A stretch of 64,000 nucleotides of DNA, taken from NCBI RefSeq assembly GCF_000764305.2, contig NW_025945864.1, positions 159,289 to 223,288 on the forward strand. Direction: 5' to 3'. The number at the start of each line of letters is the position of its first letter. Position 1 is the stretch's first letter. A program made the position numbers and the translations under genes. The notes beneath the pieces are model-generated. The model had not been told where the DNA came from. It made no database searches and saw nothing but the letters and a program-made list of their open reading frames with translations. Shown here one piece after another: positions 1 through 10,400 of the stretch. The DNA is from Hyalella azteca. Its lineage: Eukaryota > Arthropoda > Malacostraca > Amphipoda > Hyalellidae.

Positions 1-11
1 AATATAAGCAG

Positions 12-446
12 TGCCATTTGGGGAAAAAATGTATTTTTGTTCATGAAAATGACTCTGACACAGATTCAGAGCCAGATTCTTCTTCCACCCTAAATTTACC
101 TCCTAATAATATTGCAGCTCCATCATGTTCTTCCAACCCAGTAAAAAGTGAAGTGGGTGTTAAACGGAAAGAAGTTAATGATGTTGAGCTCCCTTGCAAC
201 AAGAAAATAAAACAAGAAAAGGATTGTTTGCCTCCTTCCTCCCTACCTGAAGTTGCTATAAAAAGTGAGCCTGCTGAAGTTGATATTTACAAACATGAAG
301 CTATTGACTACCCTGTTAAACAAGAAGAGAAGATTTCGACTGACACGGCTGACACTTCTAGCCTTTTACAAGAAAGGGTCACAAATGATCTAATCATCAG
401 TGTTCCTGATGGATATCAGTCTGTTTCAGAAGAATTATTATCTCAA
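12..446 (+). CDS. Partial exon of an acidic, Ser/Lys-rich, probably nuclear protein
   Basis: An open frame runs from a possible acceptor AG at 10-11 to a GTTAGT donor at 447, about 145 codons. The reading is rich in Ser, Asp, Glu and Lys and begins with a Cys-His-Leu-Gly-Lys-Lys-Cys run and an SDTDSEPDSSS acidic stretch. Four short motifs fit the SUMO-acceptor pattern psi-Lys-x-Glu (VKSE, IKQE, IKSE, VKQE), and KRK and NKKIK basic clusters could serve nuclear import. There is no convincing ATG, so this is an internal exon of a gene that enters from the left. No following exon was recognised to the right, so the 3' end is unknown. Family not recognised; a nuclear, SUMO-modified regulatory protein is inferred from composition only. 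Confidence 0.45.
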
Positions 447-928
447 GTTAGTACAATAGTGCTGTTAGTGATGAGCTTATCACCTAATTACAGATTGTTA
501 AATGCTCACTATTTTTTGCACAAATGTTCATTTTACATTCAAGAGTTTCGCTTGTCGTCACTTACCGCTGAGGTGCATTGGCGGTTGAAGGAAAAAAAGT
601 GTGATGCGTGGCCCCTGGGTTGATGAATTTGCCGGTACGGCGAACTGAAGATTTTCCTGTTGTTGAAACTTAATTCCAGCGTAACATTGTGCATGCTTTC
701 GGGAAATTTCTCCCCCTGTAGAAGAGAATGGCATGAATCATCTTTAAATTCATAGAACTTAGTTTTCAAAGGAAAAATTTTATTGTATCTTTGAGTTTTG
801 AAAATTTTAATGTCCCTGCTCTGGCGTACCGAGTTATGTTAGATTAGAGAATAAAACTGTTCGAAAGATTTCGGTGTAATGTTGTCAACCTCAGCCTGTT
901 ACTATAGTGTCAACATGTTGGCTGTTAC
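447..928. other. Intron or 3' flank of the left-edge gene; no gene seen
   Basis: AT-rich non-coding sequence follows the donor at 447. Short open frames here lack coding character and splice signals in phase with the preceding exon. An AATAAA lies near 850, so an intron-retaining transcript end is possible but not demonstrated. Confidence 0.4.
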
Positions 929-1119
929 CAGAGGTGGCTGGGCAGTAGCGCGCTACATGCAGCGGCTGCTACTAGCGGCCACTACATTTTCAGTAGCGGT
1001 AGCGGTAGCAGCGCTACATTTAAGCAATTGTAGCGGTAGCGGTAGCGGTAGCGCCCGCTACATTCAGAGCATGTAGCGGTAGCGGCCGCTGCATTTCAAA
1101 GTAGCGCTGCCTAGCTCTG
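929..1119. mobile_element. Short hAT-like MITE with GTAGCG repeats
   Basis: The left end reads CAGAGGTGGCTGGGCAGTAG and the right end is its imperfect inverse (GTAGCGCTGCCTAGCTCTG). The CAGAG terminal inverted repeat and subterminal (GTAGCG)n blocks in both orientations are typical of non-autonomous hAT elements. No coding capacity. The 8-bp flanks do not match clearly, so the target duplication has decayed or the ends are slightly misplaced. Confidence 0.6.
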
Positions 1120-1139
1120 TATAAATGTATGATGGTAAG

Positions 1140-1440
1140 CCAAAGTTTACACCACATCAATAATTGATTCGACTCGTTCTGTCTCGTTAAAATGGCTATA
1201 AATTCCGGGAAATTTTAAGGTACCTATTTTAACCGGATGTCTCGTCTCGTCTCGGTATCGTCCCGGAATTCCTACGGAGGACTGAAAATTGTCCCGGTTT
1301 TTATTGCGAACCGGGACAGAGCCTGTTGTCTCGTCTCGTCTCGGATAAAAAAAAAATACCAAACGCAGAAGTCTATAATTGCCTCCACCATTGCTGGCGT
1401 CTCCCAGGTTCGGCCAGCCGTACTTATAGTACTTTAACGT
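1140..1440. repeat. Repeat-derived segment with CTCGTCTCGTCTCGG motifs
   Basis: The motif GTCTCGTCTCGTCTCGG occurs at about 1227 and again at about 1328, each next to CCCGG-rich sequence (CCGGGAAATT, TCCCGGAATTCC, GTCCCGGTTTTT, AACCGGGAC). The CCCGG/CCGGG inverse pairs suggest a decayed transposon end. No coding content accepted. Confidence 0.35.
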
Positions 1441-1544
1441 GGACCCCAACAAAGGTTTACAATAAAAGACACTTCAGAAACCACGCTCTTGGATCTGCGT
1501 TTCCAAACTTTCTTAAAGAAAAAGAACAAAGAATAAATAACCTG

Positions 1545-1780
1545 AACTAACATAATTGGAGAAGATTCATCTGCCCAGTCTATTTCTGGATGGTTAAAGT
1601 CACCAACGATCAACGTATGCGACCTGCTGAATGACATGCTCGGTAAAAGGCTGTTTATTACTTTATTGTTATCAGAGGAGCTGTTAGGTGATCTGTAAAT
1701 GACCCCTATGAGAAGGCTATCTTTGCCTTTGAGAGTAAGTTCACACCACACTGATTCTCTAGCTGATTGATAAAATCGCA
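1545..1780 (-). pseudogene. LINE endonuclease (EEP domain) fragment
   Basis: On the minus strand a short open stretch encodes an apurinic-type endonuclease fragment of a non-LTR retrotransposon. The pieces GVIYRSPNSS and VGDFNHPEIDW are the conserved Tyr-Arg-Pro-Pro-like and GDFN-x-P-x-x-x-W signatures of the exonuclease-endonuclease-phosphatase fold in CR1/Jockey-type LINEs. Flanking frames are not open over a full ORF2 and no reverse transcriptase follows, so this is a dead scrap. Confidence 0.75.
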
Positions 1781-2122
1781 GCTGATTGATGAGCTGATAA
1801 CATACAAGTAACCAAGTTAAAACACGCCTTGACACTGGGAGCGCAGCCGTGCATCACCAATTTTGTGCACCAATAAGCCCTGAATCGAACGCCTTGGATC
1901 TCTCCGGATATCCACCAATCAGCCGTGCACCACTCGGCTTTGTCCTCCTCCGGCCTTGACCACCACCTGCCGTGCACCACCAGGCCGCCGATCGAATCTA
2001 ACTTCCGGGCATCGTTAAATTACGTAACTTTACGTTCACCGCATCTGAGGTTAGGTTTCAGATAGCACAGTTCTGTTCCAAAATTTATCGTCCTTCGACA
2101 AGTGGCCGTTCGACCGAGGGCT

Positions 2123-2355
2123 GGTTCGACCCACGGCCTAGATACGGACGGCTTGAAGTATTGAAGGCTATGTTCCGGAAGGCAGGAATCATGATGGTCC
2201 ATTACATCCAGGGCAGTGGAGGTCTTCGGCAGGCGACCCCGGTTCGACCCACGGCCTAGATACGGACGGCTTGAAGTGTTGAAGGCTACGTTCCGGAAGG
2301 CAGAAATCATGATGGTCCATTACATCCAGGCAGTGGTGGTCGTCGGCAGGCGACC
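2123..2355. repeat. Two-copy tandem repeat, 118-bp period
   Basis: GGTTCGACCCACGGCCTAGA recurs at 2123 and 2241 and the similarity continues through a GGCTTGAAGT...TCCGGAAGGCAG...ATGATGGTCCATTACATCC segment. The copies differ at a few positions only. Probably a duplicated piece of a dispersed repeat; not coding. Confidence 0.8.
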
Positions 2356-2359
2356 CATC

Positions 2360-3990
2360 CTAGCTCTGTGCGCCAGTTTATGGTCAGAATCGGCGAGGAG
2401 GCCAGGCGGTTTTAAGCAAAACAAAATTGAAGCAGTGAGTTGCGCGTTCGAGACCGCGACAAGCTGTGGATATTCTGCGATTTTATGAATCGGCGACAGG
2501 CCTAAGGTGTAATAAACGCTGACACCGCTATTATTATTATAAAATAAACGCTGACACCGCACGCACGCTATGCGTGCGTGTATGCGTAGTCTGTGGTATC
2601 GTAGCTATGAAACTGAGAGTAGCTCTGCAAAACTGACTAAGCGTTTTTTTAATTAACTCGATTTTCCCGAGTACGCGGGATGATTAGGGTTAATTGACAA
2701 AAGTTACAGTTCTTTGTAAGCAGTTTGACCATACAAATTTTTTTGGTGTGGTAATATAAAATCGCAGTCATAGTCTAGTTGATGAGTTCGAAGATGATCA
2801 CTGCATTAAATTGATTTCATTTCATATTCACAGCAACAAATGAGGTTTCTTTAATGTTTATTCGTCGCATGACAGCAAAGAAATAATTTGCTACCATGTC
2901 GTGGTTGACTCACCTCAGACTCAGAGACGTGATAAAAAGCGAGGTGAAAAGGGAAAGTGACCATCTGACCAGTGCAATGTGTCTTCACAAATATTCAATA
3001 CAAATATAGTCTAGTTTAGACTTATTTTTGAGGATTGTAATTTGCAAATTCTCAAAAAATTTCAATGTTTCGGCAAATCGTTGAAAATTTTTCAGAGAAA
3101 TTGATACCAGCTGTTTACAATTTTTTTCGTCCAAATTTCAAAAGTTTTCGCTTAAAATAGATGTCTGCTTTCCATCAATTTTGATTGATTTTGCACTCTG
3201 GTATTCGCATAAAAGCTTTATAATTGAAGTATTGTTTCAGTTCCTCATACATATTAGCAAAAAATTTTACAGGTCTTCAGAAAGAGAAGGTAACTGACAA
3301 ATTGCAATGAGCTTCATTCAAAAAATAAGCATAACACAACGTATATCCAGATATCAAACTCAAATTCTTCTAACAAATAAAGTTTTTGTTCATATTAATG
3401 AATAAAATCTACATTTATTTAGAGATAGGTAAAATTTAACTTAATAGAGATTAATTATTCTGACAATTCGGGTATTTATACAGCAATAAGTTGTTTATTA
3501 GCATGTTTTCGATTTTCACATCCAGATGGCGCTTTTTATATTTTCACGTTGAACTGCGACATACTAATGACACATCCAAAGCCTAGGACCTCATTTCTCA
3601 GGGTGTGTCAACTGGCTCAGGTGGGAAGGGTGATTTGAGAAGATCCTTAGATCTACCGGAGCAGTCGTCTCGTTCGTCGGTTCGTGGACATGTCATTGTA
3701 CTGTTGGCAATTGATATGGTGTAGAACATTGTAGATAGTTTAACTTGAAGTAATTAATCACTTTAAGATCATTTGTTATGCACCTGTGACGTGTCTAGAA
3801 GCTATAGCTACCTGTTTGCTTTTTCTTATTAAAATTACAATACGTAAACGTAGTTTGCACCTTGCATATTCGTCCCAATATAATAATGGGGAAGGATTTA
3901 TTTAGCATTTTAGCCGAACCATGTACTTGCCAGTGAAAAATGTGAAATGAATTGTGAATTCGTTTATGTCGATTATTTTATTGTCGAGTC
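2360..3990. other. Intergenic, no gene recognised
   Basis: AT-rich sequence with ACGCACGCTATGCGTGCGTG palindromic repeats near 2560. The interval around 3590-3720 is less AT-rich (TCGTCTCGTTCGTCGGTTCG) and could hold a promoter or untranslated first exon of the light-chain gene downstream, but no splice-linked exon could be proved. Confidence 0.3.
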
Positions 3991-3997
3991 TCAACAT

Positions 3998-4027
3998 AAC
4001 ACCTCGACCGTCGTCCGTCGAGGTGTT
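3998..4027. repeat. Hairpin: ACACCTCGA / TCGAGGTGT
   Basis: Perfect 9-10 bp arms around a short CCGTCGTCCG loop at 3998-4027. It may be a decayed foldback end; no poly-U tract or other terminator context applies in a eukaryote. Confidence 0.6.
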
Positions 4028-4039
4028 GTTTTAACTAGG

Positions 4040-5814
4040 TAACTTGAAAAGCTAGAATTAAGAACAATTGTACCAAAGGAGGGCGAAAAATAGAACAAGA
4101 GTTTATTGGCAGAATCCCAGCTTTTGTGTGAAAGAGAGACCTTTGTTTTGGCCTTTGTGACTTGTGTGACACTGGTGACTGCTGACTGGTGACTAGTGGT
4201 GAGCGGTGACAGACAAACATACATGATACAGACTGACAGTAAATCAGTGAGATAGCTAGCAGTGGCTAATCAATACCAAGTCAAAGAATGAAAGATTGGA
4301 AAAAACTTCACTGAAAATACTGAAATCTTTAGACTTGTAAGTTGTACCTCATCAATTAAAATGATTTGTAATTGCTAAAATTTTTTAGAAAATTTAAAAA
4401 CTTTCAGAAATAAGCTAGGTACAGTATGTTGTAAGTTAGTAGCCACTTAGACCAGGTTAGTAGCTACTTAGTTAGCCTATGACTATGTACCTATAATCCA
4501 AAGAGAAAACTAAGGTAGAAACCACCCTTTAAGGCTCTAATCAGACATTAACACCCATGATTTGCCATAAATCTGTTTCTATGGCCTTTTCTTGGTTTCT
4601 TCATTGAAACACAATAATGGAAAAACTGCCGTTTTCACCTGCAATACCTATTGTAACAAGTAAGCAATACCTATCAAGAGTAAGCTTGGTCCTCTAACAT
4701 GCTTTATACTATTGTTAATTTAGACATTTCACATTTCAAGAATGTGACCAACTGACCACCAGATCAATCTCGAGTTTGGGCAGAATTTTCCAAAAAGCAG
4801 TACATGGTGCCAGTCTGAGTCTATCACACACCATGCACACAAATGTAAATCCGCATTGTGCTGTGGTTGGATATGAAGATCCTTTCATAGATCATAATTC
4901 AAGCAATTAGCAAACATTAATCACAGAACTAAAGTAGGTGACATTGCTTGAGATGTGCCACCTTCAAATGATTGACTGGTTGCCGCAAGTAGGGTATGAA
5001 CCTGTATGTCAGCATCAGGACTACTTTCCCGACATCCTCCCAGCTGGCGAAATAGACACGATCAATACCTAATAACAAAGCACGTAAATGGACTATACAA
5101 ATCAGGTCAATATGGAAAACAATAGGTATATAGTCAGATGGGGTAAGACAGGACTCACAGGACCGAAATCACTAACAAGCATTTAGCATCTATACCATGA
5201 ATAAATAAAAAACCCTAAACCTATCACAAGGTGTAGTTATGCAATGGGCTTCTAAGCTACAACTCAGACTTTCTGCATACAACATAGTTTTCTGTACAGA
5301 TTAAAAAAAGTGAGCTGGACCCATCTTACCCCACTGGGGTAAGATGGGACTGGGGCTGGGGTAAGACAGGACCAACAGGTAATTCTTATGTTACAAGGTT
5401 TTTAATAAAAGTACAAACCTGATATTCAATATTATCAATCTAGAAACACATTATTTGATTAAACAACCACTTGACTGTTTTGTGTTGCAGGATGTCAACT
5501 CTATTGAAATTTATCAGTCACATTGAAGTTTTTGTTACGAGAAAAGTTTGTTAACTCTTTAATGACCAAATTTTTTTTAAGCGCATAAAATTTTTTTTTG
5601 TTATGATTTCTAGTGATTCCGGTCACTAAGTAGTGTATAGATGAGTATAGAACATTGAAAATTGTATATTGAAAAATTGTAAGGCAACATTTCAGTCCAC
5701 TTGGTCTTACAAGATCCTAACATTAAATGCGACGGTATGATCCATTTAGTCTTCTGAGCACAAAATATGGATGATATTATGTAGCTGGCATAGTTAATTA
5801 TTATTTTATGCCAT
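4040..5814. other. Intergenic; contains GGGGTAAGA-type inverted repeats
   Basis: No gene seen. Around 5140-5160 and 5318-5375 the phrase GGGGTAAGA(C/T)(A/G)GGAC occurs in both orientations, with a near-perfect hairpin at 5318-5350 (CCCATCTTACCCCA / TGGGGTAAGATGGG). This is transposon-end-like sequence similar in style to the foldback at 17785. Confidence 0.45.
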
Positions 5815-5817
5815 CAA

Positions 5818-6636
5818 CTGGGGCTACTCGGGACAGATTTGATCATTTTTTTGTTAATAACTGTTAATAACTTCTTACAATGAAACATTTCATAAACAAA
5901 TTTAGGCTCATTTTATAGCTCTTTGCGAGGGCTATCAAATGGCATCATCAAAAAAATTCCATATGCTATTTGTAAGGTGCCAGAAGCAAAATAAAGATTG
6001 TCCCGAGTAGCCCCGTCAGTCGGGGCTACTGGGGACAATGGGAATAAAACTTCATTTCAAAACATTTGAAGCATGCAGAGCGTACTCATCCATTACTGAC
6101 AGTACTCTGAAGTCCTCCTCTTTCATTGTAGATGATGTAGATGTAGAATAAATGACATTTTCTGTGATTTTTCCTTGTTTTTCCTTTATTGATATGATAT
6201 TGCCATATACATTAATTACCATATTATTGATGTGCAATTATCGTATTATTGATGCGATATTACCGTATCCATGAACATGCCATTGAGCATTTACAACAAC
6301 CTGGTCCACTGCAAGCTTCATATCAGCAGCCTTATAGCATTTTTTTTTCGTATCTGTAAGCTTACAGGACAGCTCGTAATTTCACATCATTTTAATTGGG
6401 TTAAGTGAATTTACCATAGTAAAAAAGATTGTGAAAAACATACCTGAAACAGAAAGGAATGTTTCATTGACAACCAACGTATCTTTTGGAGAAATAAATC
6501 ATAGTTTAGGTCAATTACTTTTCATTCTATGATGCCTGGTGCACAATTCTATACATGACATGCTATGCACAATTTTGTGATGACCGATGATGCACTAATT
6601 TTTCGATAAGTGAAATTTTTTTGCCAAACGAGGTAA
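5818..6636. repeat. Dispersed repeat family, copy 1, with a foldback part
   Basis: The start GGGGCTACTCGGGACA is inverted at about 5999-6015 (TGTCCCGAGTAGCCCC), giving a foldback of about 200 bp. The body (CAATGAAACATTTCAT..., GAGGGCTATCAAATGGCATC, GGAGAAATAAATCATAGTTTAGG) recurs with divergence at 45735-46140. No coding content. Confidence 0.65.
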
Positions 6637-6639
6637 ATG

Positions 6640-6662
6640 CTGTCTCTTATACACATCTAGAT
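6640..6662. other. Sequencing adapter: Tn5 (Nextera) mosaic end
   Basis: CTGTCTCTTATACACATCT at 6640-6658 is the 19-bp Tn5 mosaic end used in Nextera libraries; the next four bases AGAT continue the mate-pair junction adapter before diverging. This is artificial sequence left in the assembly, not biology. Confidence 0.97.
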
Positions 6663-6756
6663 TTTTTCACTGGTTATTTATTCGATTATTAATAACGAGC
6701 CAGACGCATGACATTCACGAAGCAATGTACGATACGGAACTTATTACAATGGGTAG

Positions 6757-6890
6757 NNNNNNNNNNNNNNNNNNNNNNNNNNNNNNNNNNNNNNNNNNNN
6801 NNNNNNNNNNNNNNNNNNNNNNNNNNNNNNNNNNNNNNNNNNNNNNNNNNNNNNNNNNNNNNNNNNNNNNNNNNNNNNNNNNNNNNNNNN
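6757..6890. other. Assembly gap (N run)
   Basis: A run of 134 N. The flanks are adapter-contaminated, so both the gap size and the adjoining bases (about 6640-6958) are unreliable. Confidence 0.99.
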
Positions 6891-6920
6891 ATTATCACCA
6901 TTTCTATATAAGGTTCGTGT

Positions 6921-6958
6921 CTGTCTCTTATACACATCTAGATGTGTATAAGAGACAG
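6921..6958. other. Nextera mate-pair junction adapter (38 bp)
   Basis: Two mosaic ends meet head to head: CTGTCTCTTATACACATCT followed by its reverse complement AGATGTGTATAAGAGACAG. This is the circularisation junction of Nextera mate-pair libraries. It splits two genomic pieces that were not originally adjacent: 6891-6920 on the left and 6959 onward on the right. Confidence 0.98.
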
Positions 6959-7455
6959 GCATGACACTGTGTACATTGATGTAAATAAGGATTTCATTAT
7001 TATAAATTAGCAGTTTACATTTGCCATTGTGTCTTCAAGAATTTTAGCTTCAAGTACCTGTATGTACTATTTTCTGTTAAGGTAGGTTATAATTTTTCAG
7101 CTTAAGGTTTGGCAAGGTTCCTCTTAATCCCAAAAATTTTGAAATCTCTTTGTAACTTTTTGTGTGAGTAAATTAATTTAAAATTGCATGCTCTATTTCA
7201 ACATTTCCATTGGTAGGTAATAGTTTAGGTTGGTTCAATTTTTTTCATGTTTCAAGTTCAAAAGTTTAGTAGAGGATGAGTTTGTTTTGAAAGTCATAGT
7301 GAGTGATATGGGATTAGTATTATTTCTCTTTGTACTAGGGTACCGGTATATGATAAACTTTTTCAAACCCCCAACTAAAACTTGTCTAACCTCCAACTCC
7401 ACTGTCTACAGGTACCTAAATATTTTTTTTAATATCACCATCCTAAACCTTAAAC

Positions 7456-10400
7456 ATGTCATCCCGCAAAGCTGGAAAGAAGACGGTTAAGAAACGCGCC
7501 CAGCGTGCAACCAGCAATGTCTTTGCCATGTTTGATCAGGCTCAGATCCAGGAATTTAAGGAAGCTTTTAATATGATTGACCAAAACAGAGATGGTTTCA
7601 TTGATAAGGATGATCTTCATGACATGCTGGCATCTCTAGGTAAGATTCCCTGCCACTTTTGCTTTATATTCAAGAACTGTGATGTTTTCAGGGATGAGGT
7701 AATAAAATTTTCAAATCCAGATACTCACAAACAGCAGTTCAGTAAATGTTAAATTTGAACTCTTATGTTTTGTATGTTTTTTTTCTCTTGGGAATTAGCA
7801 AGCAAGTGATTTAAAGCAATAAGTTCTTAGTATAATAAATTAACTCTTGCGTCAAGATTCTTTACTGCAATGCAGTACCTCAATTATTGAAATTTGTAAG
7901 TTTATTGTTATTTTTTCCAGGCAAGGACCCGAAGGATGACTACCTGGAAAGCATGATGAATGAGGCTCCAGGTCCTATTAACTTCACCATGTTCCTGACT
8001 CTTTTTGGGGAGAGACTCCAAGTAAGTGAATATGAATATTAAGACATTACATAAGTTATGCTTTCTTTTGATTGGCAAACTGTCATTTGTAATATCCTGT
8101 GGCCTGGTTGAGATATTAGCGCATTATTTGCTTTTTTAAAATGCATGAATCAATATGAAGTTGTGAATTAAAGCTTGTCCAATTCATGAAAATGTCCAAA
8201 GTTAGTTTAGTTTAAGTACAAAAATAACCTAGTACATGCTAGTTAGTTACTGGCAAGTTCACTTCTGATGCCAGGACTTACACACGTTTGTGTCCCATTC
8301 AATTTACGCAAACATAAGGAAAAGCTTGGTGGTTAAAGTGCCTTTTGGAGTGATGTTGTGGCATCAGCCACCGTGGAAGCCATGGATCAGTCTTGTACAA
8401 CACAGAAGTTGATTTAACCCAGTGGTTCCCAAAGTGGGCGGTACCGCTCCCCTAAGGGCGGTGGAAAGATCTGGGGGGGGGGCGGTGAGGGAGAAGGGAG
8501 CAGTTAGGGGGGCGGCAGTCCGAAGTCGAAGTCATAAGTTAAAACATTTGTTTCACGATTTGTACACATCACGTGCAGCACGCGACTCCCAGAAATAGGT
8601 TTTTCCACCCAGATCTGGGTATTTTAACCTCTCTGGGATTTACATCTCGGACAAATTTACGGCCGGTCTCACCGCCAATTTCCAAATTCAATGATCAAGG
8701 TATATCTCCCAAACTAATGTATGTAACTCGATGAAACTTGGTACACGTATTCATTAGGACTTGACGGTGATGTTTAGCTCCTGAAAATTTTTTTATTTCC
8801 ACTTCATTCGGGAGCTATATTGCGATACGGCCCGGAATTCGCAGTGATCAAGGAATTTCTTCCAAATTACTGAACAAATTTGAACGAAATTTTGATTATA
8901 CATTCCTAAATACCAAACAGTGATGTTTAGTTCGTGAAAAATTTTTCGATTTTGCCTTTGTTCTTGAGTTTTTTTTTCATTCCACCTTCATTCGTGATCA
9001 AACACGAATCACGAATGGTAGAACTAAGATTTAATTCACAGTGATCAAGAAATCTCTTCTAAACTACTGAAGATATTTGAACGAAATATTGTATATAAAT
9101 ACCTAACCTCATAATAGTGATATTAAGCTTGTGACAATTTTTTTTCTATTTGGCCTTTGTTCGCGAGTTCTACGGATGTACAGAGAAACTACAGGCCGGT
9201 TTAACCAAGTGCTGACGTATATACGTATAACTCGCAAACGAAGGCAAAATCGAAAAAAATTGTCACGAGTTTAATATCACCGTTTGGTAGTTAGGCATGT
9301 ATATTTAAAATTTTGTTCGAATCTGTTCAGTAGCTTGGAAGAAGTTATTTGATTACTGCGAATTTCGGCCCGTATATAACTCACGAATGAAGGTGAAATT
9401 TAAAAATTTCACGAGCTAAATATTCATTCATAATATTACGGTAGATACTCACCGTATTATTATGCATCACCGTTAGGTCCTAATAAATACGTGTTCCAAG
9501 TTTCATCGAGCTGCGTTCATTAGTTTGGAAGATATTCATTGATGATTGAATTTGGCCGCGAGACCGGCCATAAGTCTGGTCGTAAATTTTTCCGAGACGT
9601 CAAAAAAAACTTCACCATGTTCCTGACTCTTTTTGGGGAGAGACTCCAAGTAAGTGAATATGAATATTAAGACATTACATAAGTTATGCTGCCTTTTGCT
9701 TGACAAACTATCATTTGTAATATCCTGTGGTCTGGTTGAGATATTAGCGCATTATTTGCTTTCTTGAAATGCATGAATCAATATGAAGTTGTGAATTAAA
9801 GCTTGTCCCTTTCATAAAAATGTCCAAAATTAGTTAAGTTTGAATACAAAAATAACCTAGTACTTGCTAGTTGTAACCTAGTACTTGCTAGTTAGTTACT
9901 AGCAAGTTCACATCCAATGCCAGGATTTACACAAATTTGTTTCATTTTCAATTGACACAAACATTAGGAAAAGCTTGTGGGTTAAAGTACCCCTTTGGAG
10001 TGATGTTGTGGCATCAGCCACAGTGGAAGCCATGGTAGAGTCTTGTACAACACAGAAGTTGGTCTAACCAATGAAATGGCACGGGAGTTCACGTGGTAGG
10101 CAGTGCCGAGCAGACAGACCCACTGGCACCATTGTCAAAAAGACATATTATTAATGTAAAGAGACAGGGTCAGCAACAGGTTACAGGTGCCGACGCGCTA
10201 GGATGTTGATCGATTGTTGATATTTTACAGTGCAACTAATTAGATGGAAATTAAAATCCCACCCCATTAGCAATGCAATATTACATTTTGGTTATCACAA
10301 AATGTCTAATCTTGCTTGGATTTGAATCCGCATCTCTAAAATCGATACTAATATTTTGACTGTATGCAAGATTACATTATGTGTGGCGTGGCGTGAAAAG

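Noticed and set aside
3655..3720. Inr/DPE promoter for the light-chain gene
   Set aside because: GCAGTC and GGACA resemble Inr and DPE but the spacing is four bases short, and no transcript start or 5' exon could be shown.
6689..6964. Small proteins containing SYTHLDVYKRQ or MCIRDR
   Set aside because: These are translations of Nextera adapter sequence plus N bases.
9611..9652. Alternative sqh exon
   Set aside because: The copy has no acceptor, duplicates the end of exon 2 exactly and would insert repeated residues; it is a duplication remnant.
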